A DNA stretch of 64,000 bases, from the NCBI GenBank assembly GCA_963545205.1, contig CAUUHW010000006.1, positions 105,908-169,907 on the forward strand. The letters run 5' to 3'. Origin of the DNA: CAUTYU01 sp963545205. Lineage in GTDB: Bacteria > Desulfobacterota > Desulfovibrionia > Desulfovibrionales > Desulfomicrobiaceae. Position numbers and translations under genes: made by a program. Positions within the stretch are counted from its first letter, which is position 1. Each line of letters begins with the position of its first letter. The notes beneath the pieces were generated by a model. That model saw nothing but the letters and a program-made list of their open reading frames with translations, had not been told where the DNA came from and ran no database searches. Positions 42,749 through 50,944 of this stretch are shown piece by piece.

Positions 42749-44200
42749 TTACTTGGGTAAGGGGATATTCCCGATCAGGTATTTGAGGTCTTCATCTGAA
42801 AAATACAGCCCGGCTCCGCCAAAAAAAGATCGGTCTTCTTTTTCGAGTATGTTATCAACTCCGGCGTGGATATAAAAATTTTTTTGAAAAAACAGCTTAC
42901 CGCTCGCTTTTACGTGCGGATCGTGGTCGTTGCCGAAATCAAAAATTTCCGTACTGAATTTGATACGGTCTTTCCAGAGATAATAGTCCGCGCCAACTCC
43001 CCCTGTTGATTCAATAATACCGCCGCGCAAAATAAAATCTGACCAGCGTTTGCCCATCTGGAGCGAAAATTTCAAATCGTCTTTATGCGTGATTGTTTTT
43101 TCTTCGACATACCGCCCGTTATACACTCCGTTCGTCCAGCTCTTTTTTTCTGTTCTTTGTCTTTCGCGGCGGCCTTTAGGGTCGTTATTGACGGAAAGCA
43201 TGTAGAATTTATCCTGAGCTGGTTTGAGCTTGACTGAAAAGTAGGATTTTACGTCCCCGGTAGAGTAACTTTCAGAAGAAAAATCCACATCCGTGCGGAA
43301 CTTGTCCTGTTTGGACAGAAACTTGTTCACTCCTTTCAAGGCCTGATTGATTTCTTCAATCGTGGCGTCATCATTGACAAGCCGGCCCAGGGTTCCCCGT
43401 CCTTCATCAATCTTTTGGGAAATATTGTTGAGTGAGGCGATAGCATTTTTGAGGTCCGCTCCCATTTTTTCATCGTTTATCAACCGCCCCAGTACGGTGT
43501 TGATATTGGTTGAGGCCCTGTCCAGATTAGCAATAATATGCCGGATTCCCTGCTTGTTTTCTTCGGAGATTGTTTTCAGATCCGCTGAAAACGCTTGCAG
43601 ATTGCTGACAATAGCGGCAATGCCGTCCGTGTTGGTCTGGATTACGGTATTGAGCCCGGCTGTCAGTTCCCTGAGATTGGTCACTATTTCGGACAGGTTG
43701 CGTTCACCTTGCGGGCCGCCCATGGAATTGGCCAGACTTTTGGTCACCAGACCCAAGTCATCGGCAATCCGGCCAACCTTGTCAAAAAGGGTATTCATGT
43801 CCGCGGGAGTGTGCGAACGGGCAATGCGTCCGCCCTCGTTAATTTGAGGGAATCTGTCAGTTCCGGGATGTATGGCAATAAATTTGTCACCAAGAACGCC
43901 TCTGGTCTGGATACTGACCTGGCTGTCGCTATAGACTTTCAACCCCTGCTGCAGGGCCAAAGTGACGTCAGCCCTGTCCTGAACAAGAGAGATGGATGTT
44001 ACCTGTCCGACTTCAATTCCGGCCACCTCAACAGGCGCGCCTGTTTTCAGGCCGCTGACATCGTTGAAATATACGCTGACATGGTACATGTCTGTTCCTG
44101 TGCGCTCACCTTTGGAGACTTTCGTGGTCATGTACGCCAGAGCGGCCAGCGCCAAAAGAACAAAGAGGCCAACCTTGAGTTCCATGGCGGAGTTTTTCAT
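42749..44200 (-). CDS. mlaD: MlaD/MCE-family lipid transport protein with extended C-terminus
   Basis: 483 residues. It has an N-terminal membrane anchor (LKVGLFVLLALAALAYMTT), an MCE domain (VYFNDVSGLKTGAPVEVAGIEVG, IQTRGVLGDKFIAIHPG) and a long helical/coiled-coil stretch (about residues 135-300) with repeated Asn/Ile-rich heptads. The C-terminal 180 residues are rich in amphipathic strands (KSYFSVKLKP, LKFSLQMGKRW, FILRGGIIESTGGVGADYYL, IHAGVDNIL, FFGGAGLYF). E. coli MlaD is about 183 residues. The extra region looks like half or all of a small barrel, so the protein may reach from inner to outer membrane. Third gene of mlaE-mlaF-mlaD. Confidence 0.92.
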   Translation of the reverse strand: MKNSAMELKVGLFVLLALAALAYMTTKVSKGERTGTDMYHVSVYFNDVSGLKTGAPVEVAGIEVGQVTSISLVQDRADVTLALQQGLKVYSDSQVSIQTRGVLGDKFIAIHPGTDRFPQINEGGRIARSHTPADMNTLFDKVGRIADDLGLVTKSLANSMGGPQGERNLSEIVTNLRELTAGLNTVIQTNTDGIAAIVSNLQAFSADLKTISEENKQGIRHIIANLDRASTNINTVLGRLINDEKMGADLKNAIASLNNISQKIDEGRGTLGRLVNDDATIEEINQALKGVNKFLSKQDKFRTDVDFSSESYSTGDVKSYFSVKLKPAQDKFYMLSVNNDPKGRRERQRTEKKSWTNGVYNGRYVEEKTITHKDDLKFSLQMGKRWSDFILRGGIIESTGGVGADYYLWKDRIKFSTEIFDFGNDHDPHVKASGKLFFQKNFYIHAGVDNILEKEDRSFFGGAGLYFSDEDLKYLIGNIPLPK

Positions 44201-44213
44201 TTTTTTTCTCCTG

Positions 44214-44987
44214 TTATATCACCTGAATCGGGCCATCAATCCGGCCCTGAATAAACTGTTGGACAATCGGGTTGTCGAGTTCCTGCATTTCTTTTGGGCA
44301 GCCTTGGGCAATGATTTGCCCTTTGTACAGCATGGTCATGGTATGGGCGATACTCATGGCCGCTCCAATATCATGGCTGATGACAATACAGGTTGCGCCG
44401 GTCTCGTTTTGAATTTTTGTGATCAGTTCGCCAATGGCGGCAGACATGACCGGATCAAGGCCTGATGTGGGTTCATCAAACATCACGATTTGTGGGTCAA
44501 GCGCCAGTGCGCGGGCCAGGCCAACCCGTTTTCGCATACCACCGGACAGTTCTGAGGGCATTTTGCCGCCCATGTCTTTCAGGCCAACAGCCGTCAGTTT
44601 GCTGGCCACAATATCCAGAATTTCGGATTTTGTTTTTTGGGTGTGTTCCCGCAAGGGAAAAGCCACGTTTTCCGTTACATTCATGGAATCAAAAAGCGCG
44701 CCTTCCTGAAACAACATGCCGAATTTTCGCCGCACCGGGCCCATTTCCCGCTCACTGAGATGCGTGGTTTCCTGACCATCTACAAATACGCGCCCCCTGT
44801 CCGGTTTCATCAGTCCGATGATATGTTTGAGGAGCACGCTTTTTCCGCCGCCGCTCGCGCCCATGATAACATTGACCTGATTGCGGGGCAGAGCCAGATC
44901 AAGGCCCCGCAAAACTGTCTGGGAACCAAAACTTTTCCAGACATTTTGCAGGCTGATGATCGGTTTTTGCGGATTGGTCTGTTGCAT
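44214..44987 (-). CDS. mlaF: phospholipid ABC transporter ATP-binding protein MlaF
   Basis: 257-residue ABC ATPase. Walker A GASGGGKS (43-50), Q-loop GMLFQEGALFDSMNV (the MlaF-type EGALFDS), signature SELSGGMRKR, Walker B IVMFDEPTSGLDP and the H-loop SHD. The C-terminal extension binds its own partner in E. coli. It powers lipid movement by MlaE across the inner membrane together with the MCE protein encoded next. Confidence 0.95.
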   Translation of the reverse strand: MQQTNPQKPIISLQNVWKSFGSQTVLRGLDLALPRNQVNVIMGASGGGKSVLLKHIIGLMKPDRGRVFVDGQETTHLSEREMGPVRRKFGMLFQEGALFDSMNVTENVAFPLREHTQKTKSEILDIVASKLTAVGLKDMGGKMPSELSGGMRKRVGLARALALDPQIVMFDEPTSGLDPVMSAAIGELITKIQNETGATCIVISHDIGAAMSIAHTMTMLYKGQIIAQGCPKEMQELDNPIVQQFIQGRIDGPIQVI

Positions 44988-45003
44988 GAACTATCCGTTT
45001 TTT

Positions 45004-45819
45004 TCAGAACATGAGAGCGGTCATGATATAATCGCTCATCAGGATAAGTATGGAGCCTGTCACCACGGAGTTTGTTGTTGCACGGCCAACGCCCTCTGCG
45101 CCACCGGAGGTGTGAAACCCGTAATAGCAGCCAACCAGAGCCATGAGCAGTCCGAAAACCGCCGCCTTGATCAGGCCGTTATACATATCGCTGCTGTCAA
45201 CCAGCTCGTAAATCTTGTTCATAAAAATTCCAGCGTGAATACCAAGCAGCTTGACACCGACAAGATATCCGCCTGCCACTCCGACAAAATTGCTGATAAC
45301 AGTCAGCAGGGGCATCATAATCAGGGCTGCGATCAGGCGGGGCAAAATCAGGTACTGTACAGGGTCGATAGCCATGACAGTCAGGGCGTCAATCTGTTCC
45401 GTGACCCGCATGGAACCAATTTCTGCAGCCATTGCCGAACCCGCCCGTCCGGTGACCATGAGTGCGGTAATCACCGGGCCCAGTTCTCTGGTCATGGACA
45501 GGGCAACAGTCGCCCCAACCAGACTTTCCGCCGAAAACATGCGAAAGGCATAATAGGTTTGCAGGGCCAGGACCATGCCGGTAAAAAGACCGGTGAGCAA
45601 AACAACAAAAAAGGAATTGACCCCGATAAATTCCATCTGGCGAAAATACAGACGAATCCGCAGCGGCGATCGAAACAGCGAGCGCAGAGCAGAAACAAAG
45701 AGCAGGAGCATTCCACCGGAATGGTGAACAAACCCAAGACCGCTCTTGCCTGCCCAGGTACAAAAAGTGGGCAAAACCGGTATTTTTTCAAATTTGTCCC
45801 AAAAAGAAGAAAAGCTCAT
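45004..45819 (-). CDS. mlaE: phospholipid ABC transporter permease MlaE
   Basis: 271-residue MlaE/YrbE permease with about six hydrophobic segments. Family signatures: FFVVLLTGLFTGMVLALQTY, LVGATVALSMTRELGPVITAL, VTGRAGSAMAAEIGSM and RVTEQIDALTVMAIDPVQYL. ATG 45819 shares a base with the HD-gene stop, so it is translationally coupled. The longer frame to 45870 is not used. Confidence 0.95.
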   Translation of the reverse strand: MSFSSFWDKFEKIPVLPTFCTWAGKSGLGFVHHSGGMLLLFVSALRSLFRSPLRIRLYFRQMEFIGVNSFFVVLLTGLFTGMVLALQTYYAFRMFSAESLVGATVALSMTRELGPVITALMVTGRAGSAMAAEIGSMRVTEQIDALTVMAIDPVQYLILPRLIAALIMMPLLTVISNFVGVAGGYLVGVKLLGIHAGIFMNKIYELVDSSDMYNGLIKAAVFGLLMALVGCYYGFHTSGGAEGVGRATTNSVVTGSILILMSDYIMTALMF

Positions 45820-46403
45820 CACGGTTTCTTGCCTGTAATCCACCAGTCCCTGGTTTGTTGCGCGAACCACCAGTCGCTTTGATCGGTTTGCAGGATTTCT
45901 TTTCCAAGTTCAATCCCGGTGGGTGTGTAAAGACGTTTTATGGCGCAGTCAATCCATTTTTGGGCGTACGGATTGCCCAGGTCAAGCTGCTCTTTCAGAT
46001 TGCAGATCAGCTCAAGCTGGTCAGCGTCATGTGCCAGCCTTGCTTCCAGTGTCTTGTGTTCGCTGAGTTCGTCATAATAGCCGGTGATGTCCGTTTCAAG
46101 TCCTGTTCCGGCCAGCGCGTCACCCAGGGCCGCCTTGTCATTACAGGTGTTGTATATCTTGTTTACATAGTTAAAATCGCCTGTCCTGGCTTCATGCACA
46201 TCATGAAACAGGCATAGAAAAGTTGTTCTGGCAATGTCGGCCTGGCTGCGCCGGGCCAGAATATAGCCAATGATTGCCGCGCGAAAGGAATGCTCGGCCA
46301 CGTTTTCCTGCCCGCTGCCCAGAAACTGGTAGCCGGTGCGCGGCGTTTTTTTCAACATACCGACTTCAAAGAGAAAATTGGCAATATTTTTGAGCGTGGA
46401 CAT
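45819..46403 (-). CDS. HD-domain phosphohydrolase, YfbR-like
   Basis: 194-residue HD superfamily protein. The metal ligands are recognisable in NVAEHSFRAA (His), CLFHDVHEARTGDF (HD) and LAHDADQLELI (Asp). The arrangement matches 5'-deoxynucleotidase YfbR and related HD hydrolases that act on nucleoside monophosphates. It is coupled by single-base overlaps to argJ before it and mlaE after it, although no functional link is obvious. Confidence 0.9.
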   Translation of the reverse strand: MSTLKNIANFLFEVGMLKKTPRTGYQFLGSGQENVAEHSFRAAIIGYILARRSQADIARTTFLCLFHDVHEARTGDFNYVNKIYNTCNDKAALGDALAGTGLETDITGYYDELSEHKTLEARLAHDADQLELICNLKEQLDLGNPYAQKWIDCAIKRLYTPTGIELGKEILQTDQSDWWFAQQTRDWWITGKKP

Positions 46404-47578
46404 CAGGAACGGTACTCTGCGTTGATACGGACATAGTCTTCGCTCAGGTCGGAAGCAAGGAGTGAGAAGCTTTGGGGGCCGTTTCCGAGTGAAACAGCGA
46501 TCTCAACCTCGTCCCTGGCCAAAGCCGGAGCAAGTTCTGTGTCCCAGTCTCCTGCAATAGGTGTTCCGGCCTTGAAAATGGCCGTTCCAGCAATATACAC
46601 ACTGACCTGGTTGGGGGCAAAATCCGCGCCGCTGCGGCCAAGGGCGGCCACAATGCGCCCCCAGTTCGGATCGCGGCCGTATAGGGCGGTTTTGACCAGT
46701 GGTGAGTTCCCTACCGCCCGCGCGGCAAGCCGGGCATCAGTTTCTGTTTTCGCGCCGCTGACATTGATACGCAGTACCTTTGTTCCGCCTTCTGCGTCCC
46801 TGACAATGCAATAGGCCAGTTCCTGACACAGGTCGGTCAGAGCTTCTTCAAGTTTTTGGGCCAGCCCGCCATTGGCTGGTACGGACGCGCCGTTGGCCAG
46901 AGCTAAAACACAGTCATTGGTGCTGGTATCGCCATCAACTGTTATGCGGTTAAAGGAACACTCAACAGCTCGCGCAAGTGCGTCCTGCCACCACTGCGGA
47001 TCAACACGCGCGTCACAGAGGATAAACCCGAGCATGGTCGCCATATTTGGGCAAATCATGCCCGCTCCCTTGGCCATGCCCAGCAGACGGATATCGCCTT
47101 GTTCCGTGGGCAGTATTTTTGTCCGCAGTTTGGGAAAGGTGTCCGTGGTCATCATGGCTCTGGCAACTGCTTCCGGCTGTTTCCGGGCCATGTTTGTCCG
47201 CAATTGGCTGATACCGGCCTGCCATTTGTCCATCTTGAGCTGATCGCCAATCACGCCTGTTGAGGCTGGCAGTACCTGATGCGGTTCACAACCAACCAGT
47301 TCGGCAATGAGTCTGGTTGTTTTTTTGCAGGCCGCAAGTCCTTCCTCACCAGTGCAGGCATTGGCCTGACCGGAATTGACAATGATGGCTCGGACCGGCT
47401 TTTGCTGCGCCAGATGCTGTTTGGCGATCAGAACAGGCGCGGCCTGAAATTTGTTTTTGGTAAACACGCCGGCGCAGGCGGCCTCCGTCTGACTGACAAT
47501 CAGTCCCAGATCGTCACGACCCGCGTGCTTAAATCCGCAACTGGCCGTTGAAAACACAACACCTTGTGGATATTCCAT
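46403..47578 (-). CDS. argJ: bifunctional ornithine acetyltransferase/N-acetylglutamate synthase
   Basis: 391-residue ArgJ of arginine biosynthesis. It recycles the acetyl group from N-acetylornithine to glutamate. VNSGQANACTG, GMAKGAGMICPNMATMLGF (auto-cleavage before the Thr of MATM gives the alpha and beta chains), ITVDGDTSTND and GRDPNWGRI are diagnostic. ATG 47578 is chosen because AAGGG precedes it. The frame extends upstream to 47653 inside secA. It begins 11 bases after the secA stop. Confidence 0.96.
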   Translation of the reverse strand: MEYPQGVVFSTASCGFKHAGRDDLGLIVSQTEAACAGVFTKNKFQAAPVLIAKQHLAQQKPVRAIIVNSGQANACTGEEGLAACKKTTRLIAELVGCEPHQVLPASTGVIGDQLKMDKWQAGISQLRTNMARKQPEAVARAMMTTDTFPKLRTKILPTEQGDIRLLGMAKGAGMICPNMATMLGFILCDARVDPQWWQDALARAVECSFNRITVDGDTSTNDCVLALANGASVPANGGLAQKLEEALTDLCQELAYCIVRDAEGGTKVLRINVSGAKTETDARLAARAVGNSPLVKTALYGRDPNWGRIVAALGRSGADFAPNQVSVYIAGTAIFKAGTPIAGDWDTELAPALARDEVEIAVSLGNGPQSFSLLASDLSEDYVRINAEYRS

Positions 47579-47588
47579 CTTTTTTCCC

Positions 47589-50093
47589 TTAGCTGCCGCA
47601 GCATTTTTTGTATTTTTTTCCGCTTCCGCACGGACACGGATCATTGCGTCCAATCTTGGGTTCTTCCCGTTTCACAGGAGCCTGTTTGCGTTCTTCACTG
47701 CCGCCGGAGGCGTACTGCAAATTTTTTTGTTCCTTGTGCTGCAAATCTTCTTCCTCAATGACCTCCACCCGCAGATGACATAGGGCGCGCAGGGTATTTT
47801 CCCTGATGCGGAACAGCATGTCCTGAAACAGCTCAAACCCTTCCCGTTTGTACTCCTGTTTGGGGTCGCGCTGGCCGTAGCCGCGCAAACCGATACCTTC
47901 TTTTAAGTGGTCCATCTGGAGCAGATGGTCTTTCCAGTTGCGGTCGAGCGATTCCAGCAAAAAGTAGCGCAAAATATTTTCATACTGCTCAGGAGCATCC
48001 TTTTTGAGCTGGTCAAGCAGGGACAGGACTGCCTGCCTGGCTTCTTCCCGTGACGTGATTTTTTGTTGGCCCATGACCCGGCTCAGGCAGAATGTTTCTT
48101 CTAGGTGTCCGTGCATGGCTTCAATATCTTCAGTATTGTCGTTTCTGCCGGAACGGGCGCTTAGGGGAGTGAGCATCATGTCCAGTATGTCGTCCACCAT
48201 TGAGCGGATAAAGGCGTCAAGTTCTTCGGTGTGCATGATTTCCCGGCGCTGGGCGTAAATAACAGTGCGCTGCTGGTTCATCACGTCATCGTATTCCAGA
48301 AGCTGCTTGCGGATATCGAAGTTATGCCCTTCAACTTTGCACTGGGCGTTTTCAATGGCGCGGGAAATGATTTTGTTTTCAATGGACTGGCCGTCTTCCA
48401 GGCCGAGTTTTTCCATGATGCCAATCATGCGGTCTGAGCCAAAAAGGCGCATCAATGTATCGTCCATGGCCAGATAAAAACGAGACGAACCAGGGTCTCC
48501 CTGGCGGCCGCTTCTGCCTCGCAGCTGGTTGTCTATTCGTCTGCTTTCATGGCGTTCCGTGCCCAGAATATGCAGCCCGCCCAGCTCCCGTACGCCCTCA
48601 CCCAGCACAATGTCTGTTCCGCGTCCGGCCATGTTTGTGGCGATGGTGACCTTGCCTTTCATGCCCGCGCTGCTGACAATTTCCGCTTCCTGCTCGTGCT
48701 GTTTGGCGTTCAGGACGGAATGCGGCACCTTGTATTTTTTGAGCATATCCGACAGCAGTTCTGATTTTTCAATAGAGGTTGTACCAACCAGAACCGGCTG
48801 TCCCTTGCGGTGCAGCTCCCTGATTTCTTCGCCAATGGCCTGAAATTTTTCCCGCTGGGTTTTGTAAATAACATCAGGGAAATCTTTTCGCACCATAGGC
48901 CGGTGCGTGGGAATAACCATGACTTCCAGCCCGTAAATCTGATTAAATTCAACGGCTTCGGTGTCAGCTGTTCCTGTCATGCCGGACAGTTTGTCGTACA
49001 TGCGGAAATAATTTTGAAAGGTAATGGAAGCCAGAGTCTGGTTTTCAGCCTCGACTGTTACCCGTTCCTTGGCTTCCAGAGCCTGATGCAGACCATCGCT
49101 GTACCGGCGGCCGGGCATCAGGCGGCCGGTGAATTCATCAACAATCACAACCTGCCCGTCTGCAACAATATAATCGTCGTCACGGTGAAAAACATAATGG
49201 GCCTTGAGCGCCTGAAGAATATGGTGCTGAACCGTGATGTTGGCCGGGTCAAACAGGTTATTAAGACCCAAAATTTCTTCACAGTGGACAACGCCGTCAT
49301 CGGTAAGCGTGGCGGTGCGTGATTTTTCGTCCAGTGTAAAATCCTCATCACGCCGCAGTTTGGGAATGATGCGGTTAATCTGTTCGTACATGGACGTGGA
49401 ATCTTCGGCCTGTCCCGAAATAATCAGCGGCGTTCTGGCCTCGTCAATCAGGATTGAGTCAACTTCGTCAACAATGGCGTAATTGAGTTCTCGCTGCACA
49501 AGCTGCTCGCTGTAAAATTTCATGTTGTCTCGCAGATAGTCAAACCCGAACTCGTTGTTTGTACCGTAGGTGATGTCCGCGGCGTAGGCTTGCTGACGCT
49601 CTCTGTCATCAAGACCGTGCACGATTGTGCCAACGCTTAAACCCAGAAATGAATACAGCTGTCCCATCCATTTCGCGTCACGGCTGGCCAGATAGTCGTT
49701 GACCGTTATCAGGTGCACGCCTTTGCCGGACAGGGCGTTGAGTACGGCGGGCAAGGTGGCAACAAGGGTTTTTCCTTCACCGGTTTTCATTTCCGCGATT
49801 TTTCCGGCATGCAGGGTCATGCCGCCCAGAAGCTGAGCGTCAAAATGGCGCATTTTCAGCACCCGTTGGCCCGCTTCGCGGACTAAAGCGAAAACATCCG
49901 GCAAAATCGTGTCCAGTGATTTTCCATTTTCAACTTCCTGTTTCCATCTGGAAATATATGCGGGAAAATCGCTGTCACTCAGCGTTTTCATGGTCTCTTC
50001 AAGGCTGTTTATCCGGTCAATGGCCGGCCGCAGTTTTTTCAGATACCGATCGTTTCTGGTCCCGAATATTTTTTTGGATAAAACGCCAAGCAT
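47589..50093 (-). CDS. secA: preprotein translocase ATPase SecA
   Basis: 834-residue motor of the Sec pathway. Walker A region EMKTGEGKTLVATLPA (GEGKT at about 105-109), VIDEVDSILIDEARTPLI, GRGTDIVLGEGV and HESRRIDNQLRGRSGRQGD are diagnostic. The C-terminal zinc-binding tail RNDPCPCGSGKKYKKCC binds SecB and lipids. AAGGAG lies before ATG 50093, and a near-consensus promoter is 43-71 bases upstream of the start. It heads the leftward series secA-argJ-HD-mlaE-mlaF-mlaD. Confidence 0.98.
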   Translation of the reverse strand: MLGVLSKKIFGTRNDRYLKKLRPAIDRINSLEETMKTLSDSDFPAYISRWKQEVENGKSLDTILPDVFALVREAGQRVLKMRHFDAQLLGGMTLHAGKIAEMKTGEGKTLVATLPAVLNALSGKGVHLITVNDYLASRDAKWMGQLYSFLGLSVGTIVHGLDDRERQQAYAADITYGTNNEFGFDYLRDNMKFYSEQLVQRELNYAIVDEVDSILIDEARTPLIISGQAEDSTSMYEQINRIIPKLRRDEDFTLDEKSRTATLTDDGVVHCEEILGLNNLFDPANITVQHHILQALKAHYVFHRDDDYIVADGQVVIVDEFTGRLMPGRRYSDGLHQALEAKERVTVEAENQTLASITFQNYFRMYDKLSGMTGTADTEAVEFNQIYGLEVMVIPTHRPMVRKDFPDVIYKTQREKFQAIGEEIRELHRKGQPVLVGTTSIEKSELLSDMLKKYKVPHSVLNAKQHEQEAEIVSSAGMKGKVTIATNMAGRGTDIVLGEGVRELGGLHILGTERHESRRIDNQLRGRSGRQGDPGSSRFYLAMDDTLMRLFGSDRMIGIMEKLGLEDGQSIENKIISRAIENAQCKVEGHNFDIRKQLLEYDDVMNQQRTVIYAQRREIMHTEELDAFIRSMVDDILDMMLTPLSARSGRNDNTEDIEAMHGHLEETFCLSRVMGQQKITSREEARQAVLSLLDQLKKDAPEQYENILRYFLLESLDRNWKDHLLQMDHLKEGIGLRGYGQRDPKQEYKREGFELFQDMLFRIRENTLRALCHLRVEVIEEEDLQHKEQKNLQYASGGSEERKQAPVKREEPKIGRNDPCPCGSGKKYKKCCGS

Positions 50094-50135
50094 GGAGTCT
50101 CCTTGAGGATTGATTCAAATTTCATAAAAAGAATG

Positions 50136-50164
50136 ATTATATGCAAAAAAGAAGAGAATGACAA
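50136..50164 (-). promoter_or_regulatory. strong sigma70 promoter for secA operon
   Basis: On the minus strand TTGTCA (50164-50159) and TATAAT (50141-50136) are separated by exactly 17 bases, a near-perfect match. The secA start lies 43 bases downstream of the minus-10. Confidence 0.75.
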
Positions 50165-50195
50165 TGAAAACAATGCGGTTTGTTTGATAATGATG

Positions 50196-50513
50196 TTAAT
50201 GCTGAAATGACATGCCGAGCTGAGATTCTGCCCAGGGTGTTATCTTGTTAAGCAATGGGGCAAGTGTTTGCGCGGCGACTTCCGTGTCGTAGGCTACTTG
50301 GGCACGCAGCCAATATCCGTTAGACAAACCAAAAAACACGCATAATCGTAAGTCCGTATCAACCGTTATTGAGCGTTTTCCCGAAACAATTTCGCTGATA
50401 CGCTGGGCGGGAACACCAATTTCTTTTGCCAGACGGTACTGGCTGATTCCCATTGGTTTCAGAAATTTTTCCAACAGGATTTCACCCGGAGGAATGGGAG
50501 CTAATTTTTTCAT
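50196..50513 (-). CDS. higA: HigA-family antitoxin
   Basis: 105-residue XRE helix-turn-helix protein of the HigA/VapI type. PIPPGEILLEKFLKPMGISQYRLAKEIGVP is followed by RISEIVSGKRSITVDTDLRL, all typical. It would bind and neutralise the HigB toxin and repress the shared promoter. It starts 9 bases after the higB stop, AGGAG lies before its ATG, and its frame is intact. Confidence 0.92.
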   Translation of the reverse strand: MKKLAPIPPGEILLEKFLKPMGISQYRLAKEIGVPAQRISEIVSGKRSITVDTDLRLCVFFGLSNGYWLRAQVAYDTEVAAQTLAPLLNKITPWAESQLGMSFQH

Positions 50514-50522
50514 AACCTCTCC

Positions 50523-50753
50523 TTAGTGGTAGTCAGCAATTTCCACATGCTCAGCACCTGTATCTGTCCAATGAAAACAGACGCGCCATTGATCGTTGAT
50601 GCGAATACTATATTGCCCCGAACGAGTGCCTTTGAGCGCTTCAAAATGGTTGTCGGGAGGAATTTTTAAGTCTTCAAGGCAAGTTGCAATCTCAAGCTGC
50701 CTCAGTTTGCAGCGCGCGATTCTGGCAATGTTTACAAACTGTTTGACAATCAC
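50523..50753 (-). CDS. higB: HigB-family toxin with eroded 5' end
   Basis: 76 residues from GTG 50753, matching the RelE-fold HigB mRNA interferase from its second helix on: QFVNIARIARCKLRQLE, LKIPPDNHFEALKG, GQYSIRINDQWRVCF and EIADYH. Full-length relatives have about 92 residues and start MIKSF. That start is recognisable in another frame upstream as TIKSFQYARTERLARGD, beginning with ACG (50799-50797) where ATG is expected. A one-base shift then joins it to VKQFVNI. The toxin is therefore probably inactivated, while the antitoxin gene remains. If the GTG is used, a shortened toxin could be made. Confidence 0.75.
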   Translation of the reverse strand: MIVKQFVNIARIARCKLRQLEIATCLEDLKIPPDNHFEALKGTRSGQYSIRINDQWRVCFHWTDTGAEHVEIADYH

Positions 50754-50897
50754 CTCTTGCGAGCCTTTCGGTGCGTGCGTACTGAAACGATTTAATCGTG
50801 GCTGAAGATGATAATGCCGGACATGATTAACGTCAAGCGTGATTGCCGGTTCTCCAACGCATTATTTTTTAAGCGTGCTCTTACGGAAAACAGGCTG

Positions 50898-50926
50898 TTT
50901 ACACTTGTGCTTGTAAAAGCTATTTC
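50898..50926 (+). promoter_or_regulatory. asnB promoter with inverted repeat
   Basis: TTTACA (50898-50903), a 17-base spacer and TATTTC (50921-50926). The minus-35 is also one arm of the inverted repeat TTTACA-8-TGTAAA (50898-50917), a possible operator. The asnB start is 18 bases beyond the minus-10, and TTTGGAGC is the ribosome site. Confidence 0.42.
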
Positions 50927-50944
50927 TTATTCTTTGGAGCTTTT

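Noticed and set aside
44881..45882. 333-codon open frame on the plus strand
   Set aside because: Antisense to mlaE/mlaF; His/Gln-rich shadow.
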